This document shows positions 45,967-57,017 of a stretch of 64,000 bases of DNA, in pieces (within the stretch, counting starts at the first letter, position 1; every line of letters begins with the position of its first letter). The notes under the pieces were generated by a model, which saw nothing but the letters and a program-made list of their open reading frames with translations, did not search any database and was not told the DNA's origin. The stretch is from Perca fluviatilis. Its lineage: Eukaryota > Chordata > Actinopteri > Perciformes > Percidae. The stretch is taken from contig NC_053112.1 of NCBI RefSeq assembly GCF_010015445.1, forward strand, positions 1,911,789-1,975,788, given 5' to 3'. The translations under genes were made by a program, and so were the position numbers.

Positions 45967-47700
45967 CTATGTTTCCCCTTCACCTTGTTGTAGCATGCTT
46001 TTTATGCTACTACCAAGGCCGGCCTTTCCATGTGTCTCTTGTCCACCAGTGAGCTGTCTCAACTGAGCCTCTGTTGCCTTCCACTTCTGACCTGTTCTGT
46101 CCTGGATGTCGGCCTGGGAGATTTTAGCGTTGCTTGACTCCTGACTCTTAGAGAAGGTGCTCCTCTGTTGGATCAGTGTGGGGTGGAGAGGGTGGTCGGG
46201 GTTATTCATGAAAGATAACAGTTTGTTCAGTGACCTTCTCTCCATAACGGCTTCAAATGTGTCCTGATGGCAGCCAGTAATGGAGCCAGCCTTCCTGATC
46301 AGTTTGTTCAGTCTGTTTGTGTCGCTGGCTCCAATGCTGCTGCCCCAGCAGATGTTGATTTTCCAGTTCAGCCTGTTGTCGATGTTGACACCCAGGTATC
46401 TGTACCCCTCAACCATGTCCACATCTCCACCCAGAATGCAAAGGGGCTGCGGAGCCGTTCCCTTTCTCCTGAAGTCAATCACCATCTCTCTGGTCTTATC
46501 CACATTCAGCAGCAGGTGATTCTTACCAGACCACTCCACAAAGTTGTCCACCAGCGCTCTGTACTCTCCCTCCTGTCCATCCCTTATACACCCAACAACT
46601 GCAGAGTCATAAGAGAACTTCTGTAAGTGACATGACTCTGAGTTGTACTGGAAGTCTGTGGTGTATAAGGTGAACAGAAAAGGAGACAGCACAGTCCCCT
46701 GTGGAGCCCACGTACCACTCACCACCACATCAGACAGAACACAGTCCAGACAGACAAACTGTGGTCTGTCTGTCAGGGAGTCAGTGATCCAGGAGACTGT
46801 GGACACACCAACCCCCATCATCCGTAGCTTCTCACCCAGTAGCAGTGGCTGGATGGTGTTGAATGCACTCGAGAAATCAAAAAAAGTGATTCTCACAGTG
46901 CCGCCGCCGCCATCCAGGTGCAAATGAGCTCGCTGCAGAAGATAGATGACAGCATTGTCCACTCCCAGACGAGGCTGGTAGGCAAACTGTAGAGGGTCCA
47001 GAGAAGATCTCACCTGCGGCCTCAGGTAGGCCAAGACCAGCCTCTACAGCACCTTCATCACATGGGATGTGAGAGCCACTGGGCGGTAGTCTTTGAGACT
47101 TTAAAGTCGACTTCTTGGGGACCGGGACAAGGCAGGACATCTTCCACAGCAGCGGCACCCTCTGCAGGCTCAGGCTCAGGTTGAAGACATACTGGAGAAC
47201 ACCAGACAGCTGACTGGCGCAGGTCCTCAGGACCCTGGGGCTGATGCTGTCCGGGCTGGCAGCCTTGCGCTGGTGAAGCCTCTCCAGCTGTCTCCTCACC
47301 TGGCCAGGTGTGAATGAAAAGCAGGGGGAGTGCTTGAAGTGTCTGTGGGGGGAGATGAGATGTTCTGTAGCTGTGGGGGGAGTGGGCAGACCACAGGGAG
47401 GTGAGAGGGGAGGTGTGGGAGCAAGAGAGGGGGGTGAGGAGGCAATGAGAGGGTGTGGGGGGTTGGTTGAGTGGTAGAAGAGGCAGGGGATGGCTGTGAG
47501 CTAAACCTGTTAAAGTAACAGATCAGCTTGTTTGCGCTCTCACAGCTGCCTGGTGTTTGTTTCCTTCTAGCCGGGATCCCTGTCCACACCTCCCTCATAT
47601 TGTTCCCTTGTAGACTGGCCTCCAGCTTCCTCCTGTAGGAGTTTTTACAGTCCCTCAGTTTATCCCGCAGTTTGTGCTTTACTACCCTCAGCTCCTGTCT
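45967..47700 (-). mobile_element. Non-LTR retrotransposon (CR1/jockey-like RT), degenerate
   Basis: Minus-strand reading: RRQLERLHQRKAASPDSISP and VPLLWKMSCLVPVPKKS (47299-47100), LDPLQFAYQPRLGVDNAVIY and RITFFDFSSAFNTIQPLLLG (46990-46840), then GTVLSPFLFTLYTTDFQYNS. The catalytic box reads FSYDSAVVG instead of FSDDS, so it is dead. About 45 residues normally between 'DNRLNW' and 'CWGSSIGASD' are deleted. It lies in the intron before the NACHT exon, antisense to the NLR. Confidence 0.9.
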
Positions 47701-47809
47701 ATCCCATTACCTGAAAGCTTTCTTCTTCTCATTCAGAAGAACTTTCAGGTCACTGGTGATCCACGGCTTCTCATGTGGCGATAGCAATGTGCTTTGTGTG
47801 GATGAAGCA

Positions 47810-48352
47810 TTAAAGGTCCCATGACATGCTGCTTTTTGGGTGCTTTTATATAGGCCTTAGTGGTCCCCTAATACTGTATCTGAAGTCTCTTTCCCGAAAT
47901 TCAGACTTGGTGCAGAATTACAGCCACTAGAGCCAGTCCCATAATGCACTTTCCTTAGAATGTGCCATTTCTGTGTCTGTAGCTTTAAATGATAATGAAG
48001 AGGAGAGAGGGGGGCAAGGTGGAGGGTGGGGGTATGGCCTTGACCAACTGCCACTTTGCTCGTTTGAAAGCCATGATGTCTCTCTCTTTCTCATGGGCGA
48101 GCCAAATTCTTTGGTTGGGCAAATCAGACAAAGGGGAGGTAACCTTGCTCCTTATGACCTCATAAGGAGCAAGATTCCATATTGGTCCATCTGAGCTTTC
48201 ATTTTCTCAAAGGCAGAGCAGGATACCCAGGGCTCAGTTTACATCTATCGCCATTTCTAGCCACTGGGGGACCACAGGCAGGCTAGTGGAACTCATATTA
48301 ATATTTTTAAAAAAACTCATAAAGTGAAATTTTCATGCCATGGGACCTTTAA
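47810..48352. mobile_element. TTAA MITE, 543 bp
   Basis: Starts 'ttaaaggtcccatgacatg' and ends 'catgccatgggacctttaa', inverted ends with one mismatch, bounded by TTAA. Non-coding. A well-known type of fish MITE; a partial relative may occur at 30110 ('gggacctttaatgg'). Confidence 0.85.
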
Positions 48353-48930
48353 GTTTATTTGACTCATTTAGTGGCTGGCTTTCTCTCATTACGTTACTTT
48401 TCCACTGTCTGCATGCATTCCATTTTGACCTGGTGTATCATTAGGCCACCTGGGTTCTTGCAAACTTTGCTTCAATCACAAATCGTAATTGTCTTATTGC
48501 CATTGCCGTTCATCATCATTCTTTTGGTCCATCTGTGATGTGATGATGATAAAACTTAAGTAAAATTGTTATGATGGTATCAGTGAGTAGTGTGAGATTT
48601 TAAAGGCAGTGCTCTGCACCTGCTTGAATATAAATTGGAAGTTACTCATCAGCTGGTTCCAAGCAGCTGATGAATGAGCCACTGATGGTGAATCAATGTA
48701 AGCATCACATCAATGCTCTGCCCAACATAACACAGAGACATTACTGACTGTATAAAATATGTTTGGTTGACTATAATGACATTTTAGATGGCTCATTTTG
48801 TGTTATTTAAAAGGAAAGATCTTTGAGTTGTTCGTTATTCTCAGGAAGCCAATACTATAGTAAAATAGTATTTGTGTACTGATTCTGCATCTGTAGACAA
48901 ACATCATAATACTTTTTGTTTTCAACACAG

Positions 48931-50789
48931 ACGGGATTGTTCCAGTGCCAAAGCCACCACGACACATCTCATATTACCAACAAAAGCTTCAGCCAAACCT
49001 CCAGAATGAGTTTTTGTGTGCACAAGAGGGGTGGGCACAGAATAAAGATGGGCGACCTCTGGATGATATCTACACACCTCTGTACATCAAAGATACTGGT
49101 GACGTACACATCAACACACAGCATGAGGTCAGGCAGATTGAGGTGGTGAAGCCAGCAGATACAGAGACAACAATTGCACCTTGTGACATGTTCAAACACC
49201 CCTCTGTAAAAAACAGACCCATAAGAACAGTGCTGACAAATGGAATCGCAGGAATTGGAAAAACATTTCTTGTGCACAAGTTTGTGTTGGACTGGGCTGA
49301 GGGAAGAGCCAATCAAGATGTGAATCTCATTTTCCCCTTCACCTTCCGAGCTGAATTTAAAGAAGGGGGAAAAGTGGTGTTTGGCAGAGCTCATTCATGA
49401 ATGTATCTGGGAGACCAGAGACATCAAGGAAGAAGCTCTTAATCACATCTTTACAGCTCTGCAGTCATCAGGAAACACCAACTTTGACAGGAGTGAATTC
49501 AAACTTCTGTTTGTTTTGGATGGACTGGATGAGAGCCACCTTGATCTGGACTGCTCCACCAATAAAAACCAGACAGTTAAAATTGATGTGACAGCGCCGA
49601 CCTCAGTGGACGAGCTGCTCACGAACCTCATCAAGAAGAAACTGCTTCCCTCTGCTCGCATCTGGATAACCACACGACCTGCAGCAGCCAATCAGATCCA
49701 TTCTGATTTTGTAGACATCATGACAGAGGTCAGAGGGTTCACTGACCCACAGAAGGAGGAGTACTTTAGAAAGAGATTCACAGATCAGGAGCGGGCCAGC
49801 AGAATCATCTCCCACATCAAGACATCACGGAGCCTCCACATCATGTGCCACATCCCAGTCTTCTGCTGGATCACTGCTACAGTTCTGGAGGACATGTTGA
49901 AGACCAGAGAGGAAGGAGAGCTGCCCAAGACCCTGACTGAGATGTACGCAGAATTCCTGAAGTTTCAGATTCATCAGACAAAAGAGAAGTATGACCCAGG
50001 AGAATGCATTCAGTACATTGAGTCATTAGCAAAACTGGCTTACCGTCAGTTGGAAAAGGGCAACCTGATCTTCTACAAGAAAGATCTAGAAGAGAGTGTC
50101 ATTGACGTCAGTGGAGCCTCGGTGTGCTCAGGAGTGTTCACGGAGATCTTCAAAGAGCAACGTGGGAGGAAGAATGATAAAAAAAAGATCTTTAGCTTCA
50201 TCCATCTGAGTGTTCAGGAGTTTATGGCTGCTCTTCATGTAGAGAGGGCAGTCATTAACAGAAAGAAGAATGTGATGTTTGGGCAAAGTTTTCGTGAACA
50301 AGCGCAACTGGTTTTCAGCAAAAAATCTATGATGGCTAACGTTCACAGGTTTGCTATTGACAAGGCCTTACAGAGTCCAAACGGCCACCTGGACTTGTTC
50401 CTTCGCTTCCTCATGGGTCTTTCCCTGCAGACCAATCAGGATCTCCTCAAAGACCTGCTGGCTCAGACAGGAAATAGCTCACAGACCAATCAGGATACAG
50501 TCGAGTACATCAAGATGAAGATCAGTGAGGATCTGTCTCCAGAGAGAAGCATCAATCTGTTCCACTGCCTGAATGAACTGAATTGTTCTCTAGTGGAGGA
50601 GATCCAACAGTATCTGAGTTTAGGAAGTATCTCCACAGATAAACTGTCTCCTGCTCAGTGGTCAGCTCTGGTCTTCATCTTACTGTCATCAGGAAATGAT
50701 CTGGACGTGTTTGACCTGAAGAAATACTCTGCTTCAGAGGAGGCTCTTCTGAGGCTGCTGCCAGTGGTCAAAGCCTCCAAAAAAGCTCT
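48931..50789 (+). CDS. NLR gene main exon: FISNA + NACHT ATPase, with a 2-nt frameshift
   Basis: The NACHT domain binds ATP/dNTP and drives NLR oligomerisation. After the acceptor 'tttcaacacag' the FISNA segment runs VPKPPRHISYYQQKLQPNLQ to IYTPLYIKDTGDVHIN. Walker A is NGIAGIGKTFLVHKFVLDWA (about 49237-49300) and Walker B is FKLLFVLDGLDESHLDLD (about 49497-49550). The Sensor 1-like WITTRPAA and the winged-helix/NACHT-associated helices follow, ending VKASKKAL|GTAAGT. At 49347-49352 'cgagctgaat' lacks two bases relative to the family's FREL(N) (expected cga gag ctg aat), so the frame breaks; both sides are otherwise open. Exon phases (1 in, 2 out) fit only if two bases are restored, which supports a 2-nt loss. 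It may be a real lesion or an assembly error. Confidence 0.9.
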
Positions 50790-51129
50790 GTAAGTGCACT
50801 GATTACTTAAGATACTAAAGGTATCAGATGTAACACCTGCAAATTGTTTCTTCAGTTTCATTGTACCTCCACAGATTAATCCAGCCAAATGAAGAAAAAA
50901 AGATCTGCCACTTTGTAGTTCATTTGAGGCTGAATTTAATTAGTGTGAATGACTGGGATCCAACAGATGTGACTATATTTTTAGAAATTTCCTTTAATAG
51001 TTTTCTGACTCAGTAATATACACAACACAAGACATACATTTGTTGTGTTTGAATCATTAACTCAGTCTGGACAACCATAGAAACGTGTTGTGTTGTAGAT
51101 GTGTAAGTCATTTCAAATACAGATCAGAA
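50790..51129. other. NLR intron after the NACHT exon
   Basis: Ordinary intron sequence with no further domain; repeats 'aagtcatttcaaatacagat' just before the pseudo-exon, as do the later LRR introns. Confidence 0.5.
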
Positions 51130-51185
51130 GTAAAGCTGCTTTCTACTGCACTAAAGAGTCCACACTGTAAACTGGAGACTCTCAG
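51130..51185 (+). pseudogene. Truncated LRR exon relic
   Basis: Reads [18 protein letters not shown] and ends at CTCAG|GTCAGG like the intact LRR exons downstream, but the first two thirds of the 174-nt exon and its acceptor are missing. It is followed immediately by the inserted LINE. Confidence 0.75.
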
Positions 51186-51214
51186 GTCAGGAATAATACA
51201 GCTATGAAGGGTGA

Positions 51215-52490
51215 TCCATTATATTGCATTTTATTTAGCTGATGCTTTTATCCAAAGTGAATTACAGTGACTGTCAAGTGCAGTCAACCATGTAGGTAAA
51301 ATTAAGAAGAGCAAGAATCACATAGAAGTACATAGCTTCAAATAAGATAAAACACAACATGTAAGTGCAATTTCCTTTATAAAACCAGCATTTTCTTAGG
51401 TGCAGTTGGAAGAGATGTGTTTTTTAGCCTGCGGTGGAGGATGCATAGACTTTCGGCTGTCCTGATGTCAAGGAGGAGCTTGTTTCACCATGTAGGGGGC
51501 AGGACAGCAAAAAGTCTGGATGTTGTTGAGTGACTATAGGTGTCCCTCGCAGTGAGGGAGCAGCAAGCATATTGGCCATTGACAAGAGCTTGAACCCGAA
51601 CCTGAGGGTCAGAAAAGGCTGTATCCATCTGAGGTTGTGCAGCATGTATCTACATGATCGTGTTGTTGCAGAAATGTTGGCAGTGAGGGAGAATTGGTTG
51701 TTGAGTCTCACACCCACGTTCCTAGCAGTCCTGGTGGGGACTACCACAGAGTTGTCGATCTGGGTGGAAGAGCCCTTCCCTGGAAGTCAAGCAGCTCAGT
51801 CTAGTCAAAGCTGAGTTTCAAGTGGTGTGTGGACATTCAATGAGAAATGTCAGACAGGCAGAGATACTTGCTGGTACTTGTGTTTCAGACTGGGGAAAAG
51901 AGAGAATTAGTCAGATGTCATCTGCATAGTTGTGGTAGAAAAAAGCCATGTGAGTGAAAAACAGAACCAAGAGGGAGTTGGTGTATAGAGAGAAGAGGTG
52001 TGTGCCCAGGACAGAACCTTGAATGATCCCATTATGAGTGGACATGGTTCTGACAAAGATTCTCTCAAAGTTACCAAGTAGGTGCTGTCTTTGAGGTAAG
52101 ATGTGAGCAGAGTGTGCACAAACTAAGACACAGATCCTGAAGGATGAAAATGAGGTTCTGGTGGTTTATTGTTTCAAATGCAGCAGAAAGGTCCAGAAGG
52201 ATAACCACAGAGTGTAGAAAGGCTGATCTAGCCACTCAGTAACAGGAATGAGGGCCGTTTTAGTTGAGTGGCCTGCCTTGAAACAAAAATTGTTGGGATC
52301 AAGAAGGTTGTTCTGGTGAAGATAAGAAGAGAGTTGGTTGAAGATAGCACGTTTGAATGTTTTGGAGAAAACGGAAGAAGAGAGACAGGTCTGTTGTTGT
52401 CAACTTCAGACAGGTTGAGTGTGGCTTTCCTTTGGAGAGGGGTCACTCTCGCTTCTTTGAGAGAGTCCAGGAAACAGCCGGTTGACTAGG
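51215..52490 (-). mobile_element. L2-type LINE, 5'-truncated, degenerate
   Basis: Minus-strand pieces: PVSLLPFSPKHSNVL (52380), SYLKDSTYLVTLRESLSEPC (52100), then VGVRLNNQFSLTANISATTR and SCRYMLHNLRWIQPFLT (51720-51600). The 3' end carries 'tttggataaaagcatcagct', a common fish LINE tail. It separates the LRR relic from LRR exon 1. Confidence 0.85.
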
Positions 52491-52641
52491 TGGTGATAAT
52501 AAGATGGGTGAGAAAATTGTGACCCAAATCTTTCACAAGGTGTTGTCATCTTTCTTTACCTGGTAGCTACCTAAATATAAGTGTAAGTCATATCAAATAC
52601 AGATTAACATGTTTGCACTTATGTTCTGTTCAAATTTTTAG

Positions 52642-52815
52642 GCTGAGTAGCTGTAACCTATCAGAGAGAAGCTGTGAAGCGCTGTCCTCAGTTCTCAGCT
52701 CAGAGTCCTCTAGTCTGAGAGAGCTGGACATGAGTAACAACAACCTAAAGGATTCAGGAGGGAAACTGCTTTCTGCTGTACTCGAGAGCCCACACTGTAA
52801 ACTGGAGACACTCAG
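52642..52815 (+). CDS. NLR gene LRR exon 1 (174 nt)
   Basis: Leucine-rich repeats form the ligand-facing solenoid of NLRs. Encodes [40 protein letters not shown] and [18 protein letters not shown], two LRRs of the NLR/RI type. Acceptor 'aaatttttag', donor CTCAG|GTCAGG; length 174 nt keeps phase. Intact. Confidence 0.92.
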
Positions 52816-52980
52816 GTCAGGAATAATAAACCTGTAAAGGGTGATCCAGATCTGTCACACAGTGTCTTCAGTTAACCACTTTATTTTATGATAATAGTAA
52901 TGCTTACCTAAACATAAGTATAATTAATATCAAATACAGATAGATTTCTTTCTTTTTTTACACGTGTTCTGTATTTTTAG

Positions 52981-53154
52981 GCTGAGCGACTGTGATCTGT
53001 CAGAGAGAAGCTGTGAAGATCTGTCCTCAGTTCTCAGATCACAGTCCTCTAGTCTGAGAGAGCTGGACCTGAGTAACAACGACCTAAAGGATTCAGGAGG
53101 GAAGCTCCTTTCTGCTGGACTTGGAAGTCCACACTGTAAACTGGAGACTCTCAG
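52981..53154 (+). CDS. NLR gene LRR exon 2 (174 nt)
   Basis: Encodes [20 protein letters not shown] and [20 protein letters not shown], closely matching exon 1. Same splice sites and phase; intact. The introns of this series are also similar ('gggtgatccagatctgtcac', 'aacatcaaatacagatag'-like), so whole exon-intron units were duplicated. Confidence 0.92.
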
Positions 53155-53327
53155 GTCAGGAATAATAAACCTGTAAAGGGGGACCCATATCTGTCATACA
53201 GTGTTTTCATTTTTCTTTAGACAGTTAACCACTTTATTTTATGAAAGTAGCTGCTATCTAAATATAAGTGTAAGTAATATCAAATACAGGTAGAAATGTT
53301 TTTACATATGTTCTGCACATATTTTAG

Positions 53328-53501
53328 GCTGAGTGGGTGTAACCTGTCAGAGAGAAGCTGTGAAGATCTGTCCTCAGTGCTCAGCTCCGAGTCCTCTAGT
53401 CTGAGAGAGGTGGACCTCAGTAACAATGACCTGAAGGATTCAGGAGGGAAGCTGCTTCCTACTGGAGTGAAGAGTCCACACTGTAAACTGGAGACTCTCA
53501 G
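53328..53501 (+). CDS. NLR gene LRR exon 3 (174 nt)
   Basis: Encodes [40 protein letters not shown] and [14 protein letters not shown]. Same phase and length as its neighbours; intact. 'LREVD' replaces 'LRELD'. Confidence 0.92.
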
Positions 53502-53673
53502 GTCAGGAACAATAAATCTGTAAAGGGGAACCAGATTTGTCACACAGTGTTTTCATTTTAGTTTAGACAGGTAACCACTTTATTTTATGAAAGTAGCTGC
53601 TATCTAAATATAAGTGTAAGTAATATCAAATACAGATAGAATTGTTTTTACATAAGTTCTGTACATGTTTTAG

Positions 53674-53847
53674 GCTGAATGGCTGTAACCTGTCAGAGAG
53701 AAGCTGTGAAGATCTGTCCTCATTTCTTAGCTCAGAGTCCTCTAGTCTGAGAGAGCTGGACCTGAGTAACAACGACCTGAAGGATTTAGGAGTGAAGCAG
53801 CTCTCTGCTGGACTGGAGAGTCAACATTGTAAACTGGAGACTCTCAG
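53674..53847 (+). CDS. NLR gene LRR exon 4 (174 nt)
   Basis: Encodes [40 protein letters not shown] and [14 protein letters not shown]. Intact with donor CTCAG|GTCAGG. It is slightly more diverged than exons 2 and 3. Confidence 0.92.
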
Positions 53848-55335
53848 GTCAGGTTTCATCTTCTGTTAAACAAATAACCATTTAAATGTTGCTTGATATA
53901 TAGTTAATGTATCTTAATAAGATACCCAACCTTGAATATTGATTGCTGGTCAGAGCTATTAGAGACAATAAATGAAATAATGTAGACAAGGTCAGACTTT
54001 TTCTACTGTTTACATTCTGATTTGTTTTATACAAATTTTGGAATGTGCATAAAAATGTTGGAATGTGCATACAATGTATAATCTTCAAATGTTGTGAATA
54101 TACCTTACTCAGTTTTTTTTATTATAATATTGTATTGACCTCTGTGGATTTTATAATATGAAGGAGGAACTCAGGATGTGCTTGATATTTTCAAGTATGA
54201 GATATCTATCCAATATACACCATGCTCAATGTCCCGCTTTGGGTTCTATGATGGAGGAAGGATGGATGGGTGGCAATGGGAAAAGGTTGAGAGGTAGTGT
54301 GTGTGTGTGTATGTGTGTGTGTTTTTTTTTTTTTTTTTCAACTGTTCATTACCTTGAGCAAATCTTGTTGGGGGTGGGGTGGGGTTTGGAGGTGGATAAG
54401 GGGAGAAGAAAAACAAGCATCAGAATTAAGCAACACTTTATTGTGCTTTTGTTGTATTTTCAATGATGATGTAATTAGCCTAAGGTTTCTTGTTTTGTTT
54501 TTTTCCTTTTTTGTGAAGATGCTTCATCTCCAATGTATGAATGATTGTAAGAAAATAAATAATTGATCACAAAAAAAAAGATACCCAACATCTTTCAGCC
54601 AATTGTTTAGTTTTCACGGCCCACAACTTCCATGTTTTGATTCAGTCTGACCACTCTCATCAGCACCTTCTTCAGCAGCAGCATGCAGCTGTTTCCATCC
54701 AACAAGCTCTGATAAACCCACTGTACACTACCTGCCCAGCAGCCGACAGCAGACAGACAAAGTTAGACACTAGCTGGTAAAGAAAGTTCAACATCTAACA
54801 GCTTAAGATCCAAATATTTTTCTTAAGAGTTTGTGGAGACTTAGCCCATTTTTTTCAATCTTAGAATTCTGTATGATACTCTGTGATTCACTCACATATC
54901 ATTCCCAGTGCAGCTGGATGCATCATAAAGATTTTTTGTGATCTTACAGATGACTGCTGTCTACCAGCCGTAATAGATAAAGCTTTAGGGCTATACCAAC
55001 TTGAGTCAAATTACTTTGTCGGGTTCTATGCCAACTTTGAAATCCAATATTTCCACACACTCTTCTGCTTTATTTTGCTCTTTTTTTGGACTGGCTTTGG
55101 GCCACTGTAGAAGTTTGCCAGTTGAGTGAGAGGTCAACAATAAATTAATGCAGATTTAAGACAAATTACTTTGTGTCAAATTCTGGGGGCATTTGACTGT
55201 TTAGCAACAATATATTTTAAAGAAGTGGACTGATGAGACAATTTAACATTTAGCTAAAATTAGGAAATTTACACTGAAGAAGAAAGACATGGTGAAAATG
55301 AATTAATTATTATTATTGTCGTAAATTCAAGTCAT

Positions 55336-55380
<45 letters not shown>
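53848..55380. other. NLR intron, AT-rich, no gene seen
   Basis: Contains a short TG tract followed by a T run (54297-54338) and a (TG)n tract (55340-55378) that ends directly at the next acceptor (tgtgtgtag). Open frames here have no recognisable domain. Confidence 0.5.
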
Positions 55381-55525
55381 GCTGAACTTCTCTGGTCTCA
55401 GCTCTGAACTTCAACCCCTCACATCTGACAGTGTTGGACCTGAGCTACAATCATCCAGGAGACTCGGGAGTGAAGCTGCTTTCAGCTAGACGGGAGGATC
55501 CACACTGCAGACTGGACACTCTAAG
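55381..55525 (+). pseudogene. NLR gene LRR exon 5, shortened by about 29 nt and frameshifted
   Basis: The acceptor is the end of a (TG)n tract; donor CTAAG|GTATGA. The C-terminal part reads [18 protein letters not shown] and [12 protein letters not shown] in the LRR frame, but the first part ([12 protein letters not shown]) is in a different frame. The exon is 145 nt against 174 for its neighbours, and the missing 29 nt is not a multiple of three, so entering in phase leads to a stop soon after. Confidence 0.8.
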
Positions 55526-55925
55526 GTATGAACAGACAGCAGAGCTCACTGTTGGTTCACAGTGTGTACCAGCAACCCTGGTGATAACAGTGAAGACAGT
55601 AACTCAACTCCTATTAATAAGTTACATCCTTATTGGAGCACTTTGAGGACGTCTCAATTATGTTGATGTTCAGAGTTAATCTTTGACCTTAGAAACCTGA
55701 GATGTTTGATTAATACTTAATGCAAATGCTTGCTCTTGGGGGAATTACTGGAATTGTTGGGTCTTTGTAAATTATAGTGTGGTCTAGATCTACTCTATCT
55801 GTAAAGTGTCCTGAGAGAACTCTTGTTATGATTTGATAATATAAATAAAATTGAATTGATATATTTTAAAGATGAGAGATGAGGAAGCTTCTGAAGGTTC
55901 ATTCTTACTTTGTTTCTTCCTCCAG

Positions 55926-55972
55926 GCTGGATCATTGTGGAGAGGAGAGGCTGAAACCTGGTCTGACTAAGT
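55926..55972 (+). CDS. NLR gene linker exon before B30.2 (47 nt)
   Basis: Acceptor 'ctttgtttcttcctccag'. Encodes LDHCGEERLKPGLTK and leaves in phase 1 at AAGT|GTGAGT. This is the normal linker between LRR and B30.2 in fish NLRs, and it joins in frame to the next exon (KYSCELTLD). Confidence 0.8.
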
Positions 55973-56176
55973 GTGAGTGTGCTTTCACTTTGATTCATAA
56001 AACAAGGCACAACATTTTACAGTAGGATCAGTATTGTGTTATTTATTTTTTTCGATTGCTAACAAGCATCAGTTAAAACAGAAGTCACATCGTAAAATCT
56101 ATTCACACAGAGAAACAGAAGTCACAAACTGTGGATTTTGTGCAAACTGCATTTTTCATTGCTTTAACACAAAATG

Positions 56177-57009
56177 CTAGCCTGGATGCCAGCCAAACTT
56201 TTGAACATTTGAGGTCGGGAAGTTCGTTCTGGACTTGATCCGTTGTCGAGCAACTATGCTCGAACCAGAGCTGTTTGGACCAATCAAATTGTCAGGGCAG
56301 GCTTTATATGATGATGGACAGATGATCAACAGTAACGTAAGCAACCACGTCACCAAGGAGTGCTTGGGTTGAATTTGTTTACAACAAAGATGGCTGCCAT
56401 CGCGTCTGTTACAGAAGATACTGACAGCACATTTATTTTAAAATCCTCAACTGGGCCGTCTCAGCTCGACTCAAACAAGCTGATGGTGTCACTGTGACTC
56501 AGCTGTTCAAGTCCGCCCGAAAGCACGGTAACGTTATATGGTCATGCGAGATAGAGTGTGACCGAAGAGAGAGAGCACCCAGCAGCGTTAGAACAAAGCC
56601 GTGAATCAGAGAAATAAAACGTGTTTTCGCCAATTCATCTCTAGAAATGCAACTGTCGCAAGCATCACACTATCACTAACGTTATCCACAGTCATATTTA
56701 CACGAAACACATGGTATATCCAGCTACAAAAAAGTCTAAAAGTTAGGACGGAAGTGCAAAGAGGTTGCTATGGAGATGATACACCGTCTCGTCTCATTGG
56801 TGTTGAGTCCGTTGACAGTTGAGTTGAGTTCCGTTGCTCTGATTGGTTGTAGGTCTATCCGTTGCCCTGATTGGTTGTAGGTCTATCCAATTGAGTGCAG
56901 AGGCATGTTCTTTCATGGTTCGGTTGAAACACGCCCCATAATCACAGCCCAATGGAGCAGTATCAGACTCAGATTCTGACTAGAATCTGAGTATGACCAT
57001 GTCAGGCTA
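56177..57009 (+). mobile_element. hAT-like non-autonomous element, copy 2 (plus orientation)
   Basis: Flanked by the perfect 8-bp duplication ACAAAATG (56169-56176 and 57010-57017). Starts CTAGCCTGGATGCC and ends CATGTCAGGCTA. It shares most of its length with 44169-45281 in the opposite orientation. Non-coding. Confidence 0.88.
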
Positions 57010-57017
57010 ACAAAATG

